Positions 1-9,131 are shown, counted from the first letter of the stretch. The stretch: DNA of 64,000 nucleotides from Janthinobacterium sp. 344 (GCF_900112025.1 NZ_FOKL01000006.1:62001-126000), one strand, 5' to 3'. Notes: a model not told the origin generated them from the sequence alone. Numbers and translations are program-made.

Positions 1-435
1 GTTGGACAGCAGGCGCTGGTAGGCCTGCACGTTGGGCTGGCTGACGATGCCCGTGGCAGTGGCCAGGTTGGTGATATTGAAACGCGCCTGCGCATCGAGC
101 GCGCGGCCCGACACGGTGGCGTCGAATTTTTCCGTGTCGACCTTTTCGCGGTCGACGTAGTCGTCGAGCCGCGCCTCCTCGATGGGCGTGGCCCACACGC
201 CGTCCAGCGCCGTCAGCGACGGGTTATCCTGGCGCAGCCAGAAGCGGGCGAAGTCGACCATGCCGCGCATGGCCCACTGCGTCTGCAGGCGCAGGCGCTG
301 GTTTTCCATCGAGCGCACCTGCACCTGCTGTTGCCAGAACAGGCTGGCGACCACCGTGATGGCCAGCGCCGTCAGCAGCAAGGCCGTGATGACGGCCACG
401 CCGCGCTGGCGCCGTGGGCGGGAAAAGCGCTTCAT
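1..435 (-). CDS. gspK: Type II secretion minor pseudopilin GspK (3' end outside window)
   Basis: GspK is the large minor pseudopilin that caps the type II secretion pseudopilus with GspI and GspJ in the inner membrane and periplasm. The first 145 codons are visible. A basic N-terminus ending RRQRG is followed by a hydrophobic helix (VAVITALLLTALAITVVAS), and QARFNITNL near residue 125 is typical of GspK. The processing site lacks the usual Glu at position +5, which is normal for GspK. The start ATG (433-435) overlaps the gspJ stop by 4 bases, so the two are translationally coupled. The stop codon lies left of base 1. Confidence 0.9.
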   Translation of the reverse strand, partial: MKRFSRPRRQRGVAVITALLLTALAITVVASLFWQQQVQVRSMENQRLRLQTQWAMRGMVDFARFWLRQDNPSLTALDGVWATPIEEARLDDYVDREKVDTEKFDATVSGRALDAQARFNITNLATATGIVSQPNVQAYQRLLSN

Positions 436-1055
436 CCCGGGCCCAATAAAAAGACTTTGGACAGGCCCGCGTCCTGGCCCGGCATCTGCAAGGTCACTTC
501 CAGGCCCGGCACCTGCGTCGAGATGGCGGCGCCCGCCGTCAGCACGTTCCAGGCGCCATTGCTCCAGCCGCGCATGACCATGCTCTCGACGCCGCGCATC
601 AGGGGCACGTCGGCGCTGGAGGTATCGGTGTCGTCGCGCGCCGCCTGCCACAGGGTATCGAGCACGGCCAGGTCGCGCGTGCCGTTCGACTCGCGCCGCG
701 TCAGCACGCCGCCGTTCAGGCGGTAAGTGACCACTTGCAACTGTTGCGGCTCCTGTTCCGAGGCGGCCAGGCGCACCAGGGTCAGGCGGTCATTCTCGGC
801 CGACAGGTTGGTGCGGCCATTGAGCAGGCTGTTGCCCTGCCCGGCGCCGGCCAGGTGGTCGCAATCGCTCTGCATCTGGGCAAACGCCAGCTGCATGCCG
901 CGTGCCTGCTCCAGCTGGCTGGTCAGCACTTCGCGCGAACGCACGATGCTGTCCAGGCCGCGCCAACCCAGCACGGCGACCATGGCCAGGATGCCGATCG
1001 CCACGAGCAGCTCGATCAGCGTGAAACCGCCGGCAGGACGATTGCGGCGCGCCAT
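432..1055 (-). CDS. gspJ: Type II secretion minor pseudopilin GspJ
   Basis: 207 aa. The type III leader RPAGG^FTLIELLVAIGIL has the prepilin peptidase site Gly-Phe and Glu at +5, followed by a single hydrophobic helix and a periplasmic domain of about 170 residues. GspJ binds GspI and GspK at the pseudopilus tip. The gene overlaps gspI by one base and gspK by four. The order G-H-I-J-K identifies the subunit, because sequence alone separates H, I and J less well. Confidence 0.9.
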   Translation of the reverse strand: MARRNRPAGGFTLIELLVAIGILAMVAVLGWRGLDSIVRSREVLTSQLEQARGMQLAFAQMQSDCDHLAGAGQGNSLLNGRTNLSAENDRLTLVRLAASEQEPQQLQVVTYRLNGGVLTRRESNGTRDLAVLDTLWQAARDDTDTSSADVPLMRGVESMVMRGWSNGAWNVLTAGAAISTQVPGLEVTLQMPGQDAGLSKVFLLGPG

Positions 1056-1438
1056 CAGTCGTTAAACGAAAGCAGGACCAGGCGCACGATGCGCCGGGCC
1101 GGGTATTGCGCGTCGTAGACGTTGACGCGCACTTGCCGGATGCGGGGATTCGGCGTGGCCACCACTTCTTCCTCGCAAATGAGTTTCAGGTCGCCCTGCG
1201 GGCAGTCGACCGTGCGCTTGCCCGTCTGCGGAAAGGTCTTTGCCAGGCGCAGGCGCACCAGGTGGTTTTCCGCCGACCAGGTGGCCATCATGGCGCTGCG
1301 CAAGCCGTCGCTGTTCTGCGTCAGGCTGCCGACGGCGCGCAGGGAGGCGCCCAGGGCCGTGCCGACGATGACGAGGGCGACCAGGACTTCCAGCAAAGTG
1401 AAGCCGCGCTGGCGAGGTTGTCGGGTAAAGGCCATCAT
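1055..1438 (-). CDS. gspI: Type II secretion minor pseudopilin GspI
   Basis: 127 aa, the usual GspI length. The N-terminus RQRG^FTLLEVLVALVIVGTAL is a class III prepilin signal with Glu at +5. GspI is thought to nucleate the tip complex with J and K. It overlaps gspH by four bases and gspJ by one. The start is either of two adjacent ATGs. Confidence 0.9.
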   Translation of the reverse strand: MMAFTRQPRQRGFTLLEVLVALVIVGTALGASLRAVGSLTQNSDGLRSAMMATWSAENHLVRLRLAKTFPQTGKRTVDCPQGDLKLICEEEVVATPNPRIRQVRVNVYDAQYPARRIVRLVLLSFND

Positions 1439-1929
1439 TGCTCGACCGTGAAGTGGCCGATGCCGTCGGCGCGGATGGCCACGCTGCGCTCGCCGCTGGC
1501 CAGGGTCAGCACGAACGGCTTGTCGACCGGTTCGCGGCCGAAGATGATGCGCAGCGGCTGGGCCACGCTGTTCGACGGCTGCACGCTGAGCAGCATGGGG
1601 GTATTGCTGAAGGCGCGCTCGCGCAGCAAATCATCCTGCGTCACGGGTTGCCACAGCTTTTCATTGAGCACCAGGAAACGGTATTGGTTTTCATCCGCCT
1701 CGAAGGCCACTTGCCGGCTGCGCACGATGGCTTCATCGCGCGCCAGTTGCAGCAGCAGGGCGATGCGTTCGGCTTCCTTTTGCAGGGCCTGCTGGCCATT
1801 CGGCATGGCGTTCAGCGAGACCAGGCCCAGGGTGACGCCGATGATGACCATCACCACCAGCAGTTCGATCAGCGTAAAACCGCCGCGGCGTTGCCGGGAC
1901 GCCATGCGCTGCCTGCTGATGGTCTTCAT
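1435..1929 (-). CDS. gspH: Type II secretion minor pseudopilin GspH
   Basis: 164 aa with the leader RQRRGG^FTLIELLVVMVIIG (prepilin peptidase site, Glu at +5) and a GspH/FimT-type C-terminal domain. The subunit joins the growing pseudopilus to the tip complex. It lies 12 bases after gspG and overlaps gspI by four bases, in the standard order. Identity rests on both leader and position. Confidence 0.88.
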   Translation of the reverse strand: MKTISRQRMASRQRRGGFTLIELLVVMVIIGVTLGLVSLNAMPNGQQALQKEAERIALLLQLARDEAIVRSRQVAFEADENQYRFLVLNEKLWQPVTQDDLLRERAFSNTPMLLSVQPSNSVAQPLRIIFGREPVDKPFVLTLASGERSVAIRADGIGHFTVEQ

Positions 1930-1941
1930 GGAAAGAAAAAC

Positions 1942-2394
1942 TTACAGTTCCCACGAGCCGATATCGGCATCGTCGCCGCTACCGCCTGGCTGGCCATCGG
2001 CGCCCAGCGAAATGATGTCGACTTCGCCCTTCACGCCCGGCGACAGGTACTGGTAGGGATTGCCCCATGGATCCTTCGGCATCTTTTCCAGGTAGCCGCC
2101 CGCTTTCCAGCCATTCGCGGCCGGTCCCGTCGTCGGTTTTTCGATCAGCGCCTGCAAGCCCTGCTCGGTGGTCGGATAGCGCTGGTTGTCCAGGCGATAC
2201 AGTTTCAAGGCTTGCATCACGGTGGCAATGTCGACTTTCGCCGCCGCCACTTTCGATTCGCCCGTGCGGGCGATCAGCTTGGGCACCACCAGCGAGGCCA
2301 GGATGCCCATGATCACCACGACGACCATGATTTCGATCAGGGTGAAGCCGCGCGCGCGGCGCTGGCGTGTCGGATGGTTTGCTGCGTTTTGCAT
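1942..2394 (-). CDS. gspG: Type II secretion major pseudopilin GspG
   Basis: 150 aa. The leader RQRRARG^FTLIEIMVVVVIMG and the conserved core (ALKLYRLDNQRYPTTEQGL, DPWGNPYQY, ISLGADGQPGG) are diagnostic of the major pseudopilin, including the C-terminal calcium-site loop (GADGQPGGSGDDADI). The start at 2394 gives a normal 17-residue leader. A longer upstream reading would add a non-leader sequence. It is the first gene of the visible gsp run; 94 bases separate it from the upstream moeB/thiF gene, so it may have its own promoter. Confidence 0.95.
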   Translation of the reverse strand: MQNAANHPTRQRRARGFTLIEIMVVVVIMGILASLVVPKLIARTGESKVAAAKVDIATVMQALKLYRLDNQRYPTTEQGLQALIEKPTTGPAANGWKAGGYLEKMPKDPWGNPYQYLSPGVKGEVDIISLGADGQPGGSGDDADIGSWEL

Positions 2395-2488
2395 AAGAAA
2401 GAGAGAAGAAGGTGAGTAATGAGAGCAGAGTATAAAGCGGAAATATGACAAAGCCTGTCATATGGGGAAAAAATTCTGCGGCGGGTTT

Positions 2489-3250
2489 TCAGAGCGACAA
2501 GACCACTTCGCCGCAGACGGCGCAGCCAGGGTCGCGCGCGACCTGCATGCTGCTCCATTCCATGCGCAAGCCATCGAGCAGCAGCAGGCGCCCGGCCAGC
2601 GATTGCCCCACGCCCATCACCAGTTTCAGCGCCTCGGCCGCCTGCATGGCGCCGACCACGCCGACCAGCGGCGCGAACACGCCCATGGTCGAGCATGCCT
2701 CGTCGGTGAACTGCTGCTCCTGCGGAAACAGGCAGGAATAACAGGGCTGGCTGCCCGTGCGCGGGTCGAAGACGCTCACTTGCCCGTCGAAGCGGATCAC
2801 GGCGCCCGACACCAGCGGCACCCTGGCGGCCACGCAGGCGCGGTTGACGGCGTGGCGCGTGGCGAAGTTGTCCGTGCAGTCGAGCACCACGGTGGCGGAC
2901 AAGACCAGTTCGGCCAGGCGCGCATCGTCGACGCGTTCCCGCAAGGCGACGATCTCGATCTCGGGGTTAATGCCGAGCAAGGTTTCACGCGCCGATATGG
3001 CTTTCGGCTGGCCCACGCGGGCCGTCGTGTGGGCGATCTGGCGCTGCAGATTGGTGAGATCGACCGTATCGTCATCGACCAGGGTCAGCTTGCCGACCCC
3101 GGCCGAGGCCAGGTACATGGCCGCCGGCGAGCCGAGCCCGCCCGCGCCGATCACCAGCACGTGCGCGTCGAGCAGGGCTTGCTGGCCTTCGATGCCGATC
3201 TCGTCTAACAGGATGTGGCGCGAATAGCGCAGCAGTTGATGGTCGTTCAT
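2489..3250 (-). CDS. moeB: MoeB/ThiF/HesA family E1-like adenylyltransferase
   Basis: 253 aa. E1-like enzymes adenylate the C-terminal Gly-Gly of a ubiquitin-like sulfur carrier (MoaD for molybdopterin, ThiS for thiamine). Visible features are the nucleotide loop GAGGLG (35-40), DCTDNF (124-129) and two zinc-binding CxxC pairs (170/173 and 243/246). Cys186 sits in the segment where ThiF carries its acyl-disulfide cysteine. MoeB and ThiF are hard to separate by eye. The gene is 8 bases from ctpA, as in many betaproteobacteria. A MoaD-like protein at 48998-49267 is a possible distant partner. Confidence 0.85.
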   Translation of the reverse strand: MNDHQLLRYSRHILLDEIGIEGQQALLDAHVLVIGAGGLGSPAAMYLASAGVGKLTLVDDDTVDLTNLQRQIAHTTARVGQPKAISARETLLGINPEIEIVALRERVDDARLAELVLSATVVLDCTDNFATRHAVNRACVAARVPLVSGAVIRFDGQVSVFDPRTGSQPCYSCLFPQEQQFTDEACSTMGVFAPLVGVVGAMQAAEALKLVMGVGQSLAGRLLLLDGLRMEWSSMQVARDPGCAVCGEVVLSL

Positions 3251-3258
3251 GGCGGCGA

Positions 3259-4752
3259 CTACGGTTTTTGCACCGGAATCTTCTTGTCGTCCGCCTTGAT
3301 GTCGGAAGCGATTTCCGGCTTGGCGCCGATCTTCTCGCCCTTGGCATCGGCCTTCGCCAGCTGCACCGGCAAGCCCTGGAAGTGGTTCAGCGCCTGCTGC
3401 AGCTGGAAATCATCCTTGGCGCCGTATTCGAGCGGCTTGCGTTTTTTCGCCGTGGCGATCAGGCGCTGCTCTTCTTCCAGCTGCTCGTGCATGCCTTCCA
3501 TGGTCGGCTTGGCCGCTTCCGGCTTGCCGTCGTCGCTGCTCAGGTGTTTTTCCAGGTCCGCCTCGCGGATGCGCAGGCTATTCCAGCCATCGCCCTCGGC
3601 CGTTTCATCGACCAGCAGGTCCGGCACGATGCCGCGTGCCTGGATGGCGCGGCCTTTCGGCGTGTAGTAGCGGGCCGTCGTCAGCTTGACGGCCGTGTCG
3701 GCCGTGATCTGGCGCAAGGTTTGCACGGAGCCCTTGCCGAAGGTTTGCGTGCCGATCACGGTGGCGCGCTGGTAATCCTGCAAGGCGCCGGCGACGATTT
3801 CCGAGGCGGACGCGGAACCGGCATTGACCAGCACCACCAGCGGCACGGTTTTCAGCGCGGCTGGCAGCTTGGCCAGCGGGTCGGCCTTGGCGCCCGGCGG
3901 CGCATAGAATTCGCGGCGGCCATAAAACACCTGTTTCGATTCCGGCAACTGGCCCTTGGTCGAGACGATGACGGAGTTCCCCGGCAGGAATGCCGTCGCC
4001 ACGCCGATGGCGCCCGGCACCACGCCGCCCGGATCGTTGCGCAAGTCCAGCACCAGACCCTTGAGCTTGGGGTCTTGCGCATACAGGGCATTGATCTTTT
4101 TGACCATGTCATCGACGGTCGGTTCCTGGAACTGGGCGATGCGCAGCCAGGCATAGCCGGGCGCGACCATCTTGGCCTTCACGCTCTGCACGCGGATTTC
4201 CTCGCGCACGATGGGGAACACCAGCGGCTTGCTTTCGCCCTTGCGCGACATGGTCAGCACCAGCTTGCTGCCTGGCTGGCCGCGCATCTTCTTGATGACC
4301 TCTTCCAGCTGCAAGCCCTTCAGCGGGATATTGTCGAGGCGGGTGATCAGGTCGCCCGCCTGGATGCCGGCCTTGGCGGCGGGACTGTCCTCGATGGGCG
4401 AGACGACTTTCACGTAGCCGTCATCCATGCTCACTTCGATGCCGATGCCGACAAACTTGCCCTGCACGCTTTCGCGCATTTCCTTGAAGGCATTCTTGTC
4501 GAGATACACGGAATGCGGGTCCAGGGACGACACCATGCCGGAAATGGCTTCCGTCAGGAGTTTCTTGTCTTCCACCTTCTCGACGTAATCAGTCTTGATC
4601 AGGCCAAACACGTCGGACAACTGGCGCAGCTCGTCGAGCGGCAGCGGGGCATTCGTGATTTTCTGCGCCACGGCCGGGTATTGCAGCGACATGCCGATGC
4701 CGGCCAGAACGCCCAGACCGATCAGGCCGATACTTTTGACTTTGATACCCAT
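3259..4752 (-). CDS. ctpA: S41 family C-terminal processing peptidase
   Basis: 497 aa. This periplasmic serine protease trims C-termini and turns over envelope hydrolases. It has an N-terminal signal/anchor helix (residues 6-29), a PDZ domain around 95-175 and the S41 core with the Ser-Lys dyad Ser315 (in GSASASEIVAGAL) and Lys340 (in TFGKGSVQT), 25 residues apart as in Prc. The tail after about 385 is charged, proline-containing and probably variable. Together with the upstream EnvC-like activator it suggests control of peptidoglycan cleavage. Confidence 0.93.
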   Translation of the reverse strand: MGIKVKSIGLIGLGVLAGIGMSLQYPAVAQKITNAPLPLDELRQLSDVFGLIKTDYVEKVEDKKLLTEAISGMVSSLDPHSVYLDKNAFKEMRESVQGKFVGIGIEVSMDDGYVKVVSPIEDSPAAKAGIQAGDLITRLDNIPLKGLQLEEVIKKMRGQPGSKLVLTMSRKGESKPLVFPIVREEIRVQSVKAKMVAPGYAWLRIAQFQEPTVDDMVKKINALYAQDPKLKGLVLDLRNDPGGVVPGAIGVATAFLPGNSVIVSTKGQLPESKQVFYGRREFYAPPGAKADPLAKLPAALKTVPLVVLVNAGSASASEIVAGALQDYQRATVIGTQTFGKGSVQTLRQITADTAVKLTTARYYTPKGRAIQARGIVPDLLVDETAEGDGWNSLRIREADLEKHLSSDDGKPEAAKPTMEGMHEQLEEEQRLIATAKKRKPLEYGAKDDFQLQQALNHFQGLPVQLAKADAKGEKIGAKPEIASDIKADDKKIPVQKP

Positions 4753-4799
4753 GTATTCTTCGCAATCTACAAATTCGCTGCCGCAGCAATGGTGGGAAC

Positions 4800-6338
4800 T
4801 TAAAACTTCACCCAGCTGGCTGGATCGAAGGCGCGGCCCTGATGACGCAATTCAAAGTATAGCCCTGATTCCTCATTGCCGCCGCTGTTGCCCGCGCTGG
4901 CAATGGTGTCGCCGCCCTTGACGGCATCGCCCACCCGTTTCAGCAGCGACTGGTTATTGCCATAAATACTCATGTACTGGCCGCCATGGTCGACGATGAT
5001 CAGGTTGCCGAAGCCGCGCAACCAGTCGGAAAACACCACCCGGCCGGCGGCAATGGCGTGGATCTCGCTGCCTTCGCCCGTGCGGATGAACACGCCCTTC
5101 CAGCTGGGGCCGTCACCGCGCTTGCTGCCGAAACGGGCGGCGATCCTGCCCGCCACGGGCGCGCGCAACTGGCCTTTCAAACTGGCGAACGCACCGGCCG
5201 GCGCGGCCGGGCCCAGGCTTGGACGCTCCGGTTCCGGCTCCGGCTTGGGTTCCGGTTTCGGCGCCACCTTGGCCACTTGCGGCGGCTCGTCGTCATCGAT
5301 CGGATCGAGCTTCACGGGCGGCGCTGGCGGTGTCTGCGGCTTGATCTTGCCCGATTTGTTTTGTTGCTCTTTTGCAATGCGATCGCGCTCGGCCTGCGCC
5401 TGGGCGGCCTTGGCGCGCGCGGCCAGCTGGCGTTCGCGTTTTTCCGCGGCGATCCTGGCGTCGGCGGCGGCCTTGGCGGCGGCGCGCTGCTCGGCCAGCA
5501 ATTGCTGGCGTTTCTTTTCCGCCGCCGCGGCGGCGGCCTGCTCTTCGATGAGCTTTGCCAGCTTGTCGACCAGGTTGCCCATGCGCTGTTCGTCGCGCTC
5601 GACATTGCCCGCCTCCTTGCGCTGCGCCACCAGGCGCTGCGACAAACTCGTCAGCAAGGCGGCGCGGCGCGCCTTTTCCTGCACCAGCAAGGCTTTCTGG
5701 TCGCGCTCTTCCTGCGCGATTTCTTCCAGCTCATCCTTGGCGTTCTGCACGTCGGCCTGGTTTTTTTCCACGGCCAGCAAGTTGGCGCGCAAGGCGTCGA
5801 GCAGGCGCGCCTGCGCCTGCGACACATAGGCCATGAATTGCAGGTCGCGGTTGATGCGGTTCGGGTTGTCGCCCGACAAGAGCAGCTTGATGCGGTCTTC
5901 ATTGCCGGCGACATATTGTTCGCGCAGCAACTTGGACAGCTGCGTCTTCTGTTTCTCGACGGTGGCCGTCAGTTGCTGGTGCTCCTGCCCCAGCGCCGTC
6001 AGCTTGACGCCCGTCTCGGTCTGTTCCTGCGCCAGGTCGCGCAAGGCGCGGTTGGCGTTGGAAATGGCCTCTTCCGACTCGGCCAGGGTATCGGCCGCGT
6101 CGTCCTTGGCGCTTTCCGTGCGGCTGATGTCGCGCTTGAGCGCCGTCAGCTTTTGTTGCAATCCGGCACGTTGTGCTTCCGCGGCCGCCTTCTGCTTGCT
6201 GCGTTCGGTGGGTTTGGCGCCGTGCGCGGCGCCGCTGGACAACAGCAGCGCCGCGCACAGCAGGGCAGCGGCGCGCCACGCCGGCAGGGATCGTTCAGCA
6301 GAGGGGGCGATGGCTGTGCCGCGGAAGAGAGACGACAA
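4800..6338 (-). CDS. envC: EnvC-like murein hydrolase activator (degenerate M23/LytM domain)
   Basis: 512 aa. EnvC activates the amidases AmiA and AmiB during daughter-cell separation from the periplasmic face. It has a signal peptide (about 20-41), a long Glu/Gln/Arg/Ala-rich coiled coil (about 45-330), a Pro-rich linker (PKPEPKPEPEPE) and a C-terminal LytM domain (about 390-512). The metal-binding histidines of active M23 peptidases are absent: WKGVFIRTGEG replaces the first motif and GLYFELR the last HxH. That is expected for an activator and argues against it being an endopeptidase itself. It lies 2 bases from gpmA and 47 from ctpA. Confidence 0.9.
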   Translation of the reverse strand: MSSLFRGTAIAPSAERSLPAWRAAALLCAALLLSSGAAHGAKPTERSKQKAAAEAQRAGLQQKLTALKRDISRTESAKDDAADTLAESEEAISNANRALRDLAQEQTETGVKLTALGQEHQQLTATVEKQKTQLSKLLREQYVAGNEDRIKLLLSGDNPNRINRDLQFMAYVSQAQARLLDALRANLLAVEKNQADVQNAKDELEEIAQEERDQKALLVQEKARRAALLTSLSQRLVAQRKEAGNVERDEQRMGNLVDKLAKLIEEQAAAAAAEKKRQQLLAEQRAAAKAAADARIAAEKRERQLAARAKAAQAQAERDRIAKEQQNKSGKIKPQTPPAPPVKLDPIDDDEPPQVAKVAPKPEPKPEPEPERPSLGPAAPAGAFASLKGQLRAPVAGRIAARFGSKRGDGPSWKGVFIRTGEGSEIHAIAAGRVVFSDWLRGFGNLIIVDHGGQYMSIYGNNQSLLKRVGDAVKGGDTIASAGNSGGNEESGLYFELRHQGRAFDPASWVKF

Positions 6339-6340
6339 AG

Positions 6341-7087
6341 TTACTTGGCCTTCCCTTGGTTCGCCACGGCAGCCTGGGCTGCCGCGATCGCTGCCGGGTC
6401 GCCCAGGTAGTAATGGCGGATCGGTTTCAGGTCGGCGTCCAGTTCATACACGAGCGGCTGGCCATTCGGGATGTTCAGGCCGACGATGTCGCTGTCGCTG
6501 ATGCCATCGAGCATCTTGATCAGCGCGCGCAGGCTGTTGCCGTGGGCCGAAATGATGATCTTCTTGCCGGCGCGGATGGCCGGGGCGATTTCCTCGTCCC
6601 AGGCCGGCATCACGCGCGCCACGGTGTCTTTCAGGCATTCCGTCAGCGGAATCGACGCTTTCGGCAGGCCGGCATAGCGCGGGTCGTTGTACGAGGCGCG
6701 GTCATCGTTCGCTTCCAGCGGCGGCGGCGGCGTGTCATAGCTGCGGCGCCACACCAGGACTTGCTCGTCGCCATACTTGGCGGCCGTTTCGCCCTTGTCC
6801 AGGCCTTGCAGGGCGCCGTAGTGGCGCTCGTTCAAGCGCCAGTCGTTCTTGATCGGCAGATACATCATGTCCATCTCGTCGAGCGCCAGCCACAGGGTGC
6901 GGATGGCGCGCTTCAGGACCGAAGTGTAGGCCACGTCAAACGTAAACCCTTCCTGCTTGAGGATCTGGCCGGCGGCCTTGGCTTCGTTGACGCCCTTTTC
7001 CGTCAGATCGACGTCGGTCCAGCCGGTGAAGCGGTTATCGAGGTTCCAGGTGGACTCGCCGTGACGCATGAAAACGATTTTGTACAT
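6341..7087 (-). CDS. gpmA: 2,3-bisphosphoglycerate-dependent phosphoglycerate mutase
   Basis: 248 aa, the normal length for dPGM. It interconverts 3- and 2-phosphoglycerate in glycolysis and gluconeogenesis. The phosphohistidine motif [10 protein letters not shown] (His9), [11 protein letters not shown] and [10 protein letters not shown] (second catalytic His) are intact. It is the first gene of the minus-strand run gpmA-envC-ctpA-moeB-gsp and diverges from the rhodanese gene across 106 bases. Confidence 0.97.
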   Translation of the reverse strand: MYKIVFMRHGESTWNLDNRFTGWTDVDLTEKGVNEAKAAGQILKQEGFTFDVAYTSVLKRAIRTLWLALDEMDMMYLPIKNDWRLNERHYGALQGLDKGETAAKYGDEQVLVWRRSYDTPPPPLEANDDRASYNDPRYAGLPKASIPLTECLKDTVARVMPAWDEEIAPAIRAGKKIIISAHGNSLRALIKMLDGISDSDIVGLNIPNGQPLVYELDADLKPIRHYYLGDPAAIAAAQAAVANQGKAK

Positions 7088-7156
7088 AGTTCTATCTTCT
7101 CAAGGGGTTCAAATCAAAAAAGCAAAACGTAAAAAGACCTCGTCCAGCTTCTATTT

Positions 7157-7162
7157 TATAAT
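7157..7162 (+). promoter_or_regulatory. Candidate -10 box (TATAAT) for the rhodanese gene
   Basis: A perfect TATAAT sits 32 bases before the GTG start of the rhodanese gene in the 106-base divergent gap with gpmA. The matching -35 position (AAGACC) is poor, so this is only a candidate promoter. Confidence 0.35.
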
Positions 7163-7193
7163 GCGCGGATTGACTTAAACCATTGGACCCTAC

Positions 7194-7610
7194 GTGAAAT
7201 TCATTATCGACCACATTTTTCTGTTTGCCATCGTCATTATTTCCGGCGGCGCCCTCCTCTGGCCACTGCTGTCGATGCGCGGCAAGCGCGCGACCGTGCT
7301 GGAAGTCACGCAACTGATCAACCGTGGCAAGACCATCATCGTCGACGTGCGCAGCCCCGAAGAATTCGCCACGGGCCACTTGCCTGACGCAAAAAACATT
7401 CCGCTGCCGGAACTGGCAAAACGCCTGGGCGAGCTGGAAAAATTCAAAACGCGCCCCATTGTAGTGGTTTGCCAGAAAGGTTCGCGCTCGGCAACCGCCG
7501 TCGGCCTGCTGGGCAAAGCTGGTTTCGCTGAGGCAACAAGCCTGGAAGGCGGCCTCGACGAATGGAAAAAACAGGGTTTGCCATTGAAAACCTTGTCGCT
7601 GGCGAAATAA
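7194..7610 (+). CDS. Membrane-anchored rhodanese-like sulfurtransferase
   Basis: 138 aa with a GTG start. One N-terminal membrane helix (IIDHIFLFAIVIISGGALLW) is followed by a single rhodanese domain with DVRSPEEFATGHLPDA and the active-site loop VVCQKGSRSATAV, whose Cys is present. It probably handles persulfide sulfur at the membrane. It is the first gene of a small plus-strand set with grxC and secB, an order common in betaproteobacteria. Confidence 0.9.
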   Translation: MKFIIDHIFLFAIVIISGGALLWPLLSMRGKRATVLEVTQLINRGKTIIVDVRSPEEFATGHLPDAKNIPLPELAKRLGELEKFKTRPIVVVCQKGSRSATAVGLLGKAGFAEATSLEGGLDEWKKQGLPLKTLSLAK

Positions 7611-7635
7611 GCCGGCTTTAACTGAAGGAATGATC

Positions 7636-7902
7636 ATGACTGTCCCCGTAATTGTGTATAGCACCGCCGTGTGCCCGTATTGCGTGCGCGCCGAGCGCCT
7701 GTTGGAAGCCAAGGGCGTGACCGTGCAAAAGATCCGCGTCGACCTCGACCCGGAAGAGCGCATCAAGATGATGGAACGCACGGGCCGCCGCACGGTGCCG
7801 CAAATCTATGTGGGCGATACCCACGTGGGCGGTTTCGACGATTTGTATGCGCTCGATCAAGCCGGCAAGCTGGACCCCTTGTTAAACGGCACGGCAGCCT
7901 GA
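7636..7902 (+). CDS. grxC: Glutaredoxin 3
   Basis: 88 aa with the dithiol active site CPYC and the glutathione-binding TVPQIYV and GGFDDL motifs. It reduces protein disulfides and mixed glutathione disulfides in the cytoplasm. AAGGA at 7625-7629 is correctly spaced for the ATG at 7636, not for the ATG at 7630 that directly abuts it, so the start is placed at 7636. It lies 25 bases after the rhodanese gene. Confidence 0.95.
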   Translation: MTVPVIVYSTAVCPYCVRAERLLEAKGVTVQKIRVDLDPEERIKMMERTGRRTVPQIYVGDTHVGGFDDLYALDQAGKLDPLLNGTAA

Positions 7903-8062
7903 TATAAAGCGGGTTCGAGAAATTGCTTGGTTTTTTGTCGTATTGTTTTGATACAATTGCCCTCGCACCTGATCTGGCCGCGCCTACCCGGCGCGGTTTG
8001 AATACCGCAAGCACCATATTTGAACGGTGTGCCGTTCTTGTCCCTTACAACGAAAGCGTTCC

Positions 8063-8539
8063 ATGTCTGACGAAAATCTGCAACCAGTCTTCCAAATCCA
8101 ACGCGTCTACCTGAAAGACATGTCGCTGGAACAACCAAATTCCCCAGCTATTTTCCTGGAACAAGAAGCGCCAGCGATCGAAGTGGCTCTGGACGTGGGC
8201 GCCGCGCCTCTGGCCGACGGCATCTTCGAAGCCACCGTGACCATCACCGTGACGGCCAAGGTCGGCGAAAAAGTCGCTTTCCTGGTTGAAGGCAAGCAAG
8301 CCGGTATCTTCGAAGCACGCAACATTCCTGCCGATCAACTCGATCCGCTGCTGGGAATCGGCTGCCCGAACATCATCTACCCTTACCTGCGCGCCAACAT
8401 CGCCGACGTGATCACCCGTGCCGGCTTCCCGCCAGTGCACCTGGCCGAGATCAACTTCGAAGTGTTCTACCAACAACGTCTGCAAGCCATCGCCGACGCT
8501 GCCGCCGCTGCTCCAGCCGGCGACGCGACGACGCACTAA
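8063..8539 (+). CDS. secB: Protein-export chaperone SecB
   Basis: 158 aa. SecB is a homotetrameric cytoplasmic chaperone that holds preproteins unfolded and hands them to SecA. The conserved pieces [19 protein letters not shown], the acidic beta-sheet face, [32 protein letters not shown] and a short acidic tail are present. The start at 8063 gives MSDEN, standard for the family, and an upstream in-frame reading adds nothing recognisable. The 160-base gap after grxC suggests its own promoter. Confidence 0.97.
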   Translation: MSDENLQPVFQIQRVYLKDMSLEQPNSPAIFLEQEAPAIEVALDVGAAPLADGIFEATVTITVTAKVGEKVAFLVEGKQAGIFEARNIPADQLDPLLGIGCPNIIYPYLRANIADVITRAGFPPVHLAEINFEVFYQQRLQAIADAAAAAPAGDATTH

Positions 8540-8579
8540 GCTGCAGGCAAGACCCCGCCGGCCCCTTGGGGCTGGCCTG

Positions 8580-8606
8580 ACACGGCGGCCTGGCCGCCGT
8601 GTTTCG
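8580..8606 (+). terminator. Intrinsic terminator-like hairpin after secB
   Basis: Arms ACACGGCGG (8580-8588) and CCGCCGTGT (8594-8602) pair perfectly around a 5-base loop and are followed by TTCGTT. The U-run is weak, so termination may be partial. It sits 40 bases after the secB stop and 20 before the next gene. Confidence 0.55.
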
Positions 8607-8625
8607 TTAAGGTTCAAAAAATATC

Positions 8626-9087
8626 ATGTTGAAAAGTGCGCTCTTGAGCAAGTTCCGCTGGGTGGCCGGCGCCGTGCTGCTGCTGGCGACCGCCGCCAGT
8701 CACGCCGTCGATTTCAAAACGGTGGGTGCCGCCCCCGTGATCCTGTATGACGCGCCGTCCGCCAAGGGTGGCAAGCTGTACGTGGCGCCACGCGGCATGC
8801 CGCTGGAAGTCGTGCTCAGCTACGGCGACTGGGTCAAGGTACGCGACGCCAGCGGCGAAATGGCCTGGACCGAAGCCAAGGGCTTGTCCGCCAAGCGCAA
8901 CGTCGTGGCGCGCGCCGCGAACCTCAAGGTCCGCGCCAGCCCTGACGACACGGCCTCCGCCATCCTCCTCGTCGACAAGGGCGTGCTGCTGGAAATGAGC
9001 GAACAGCCGAGCTCCGGCTGGGTCAAGGTGCGCCACAAGGATGGCCAGAGCGGCTACGTCAAGACCAGCGAAGTGTGGGGCCTGTAA
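8626..9087 (+). CDS. Secreted SH3 (SH3b) domain protein
   Basis: 153 aa. A cleavable signal peptide (LLLATAASHAVD) is followed by two bacterial SH3 modules: GAAPVILYDAPSAKGGKLYVAPRGMPLEVVLSYGDWVKVRDASGEMAWTE, and one beginning VVARAANLKVRASPDDTASAI and ending SGWVKVRHKDGQSGYVKTSEVWGL. SH3b domains usually bind cell-wall peptides or act as interaction modules in the periplasm. No enzymatic domain is present. The next gene, gpsA, starts 44 bases later. Confidence 0.88.
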   Translation: MLKSALLSKFRWVAGAVLLLATAASHAVDFKTVGAAPVILYDAPSAKGGKLYVAPRGMPLEVVLSYGDWVKVRDASGEMAWTEAKGLSAKRNVVARAANLKVRASPDDTASAILLVDKGVLLEMSEQPSSGWVKVRHKDGQSGYVKTSEVWGL

Positions 9088-9131
9088 GCACGCGCCCGCC
9101 GCACCCGTTCCCCCTGCCCGTTTGAGGTTGC

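Noticed and set aside
3268-4803. A 511-codon plus-strand open frame
   Set aside because: Shadow of ctpA in the opposite strand; ctpA shows an intact Ser-Lys dyad and PDZ domain.
4800-6338. Calling the M23-domain protein an active endopeptidase
   Set aside because: The metal-binding His/Asp positions of active M23 enzymes are replaced, which fits EnvC-type activators.
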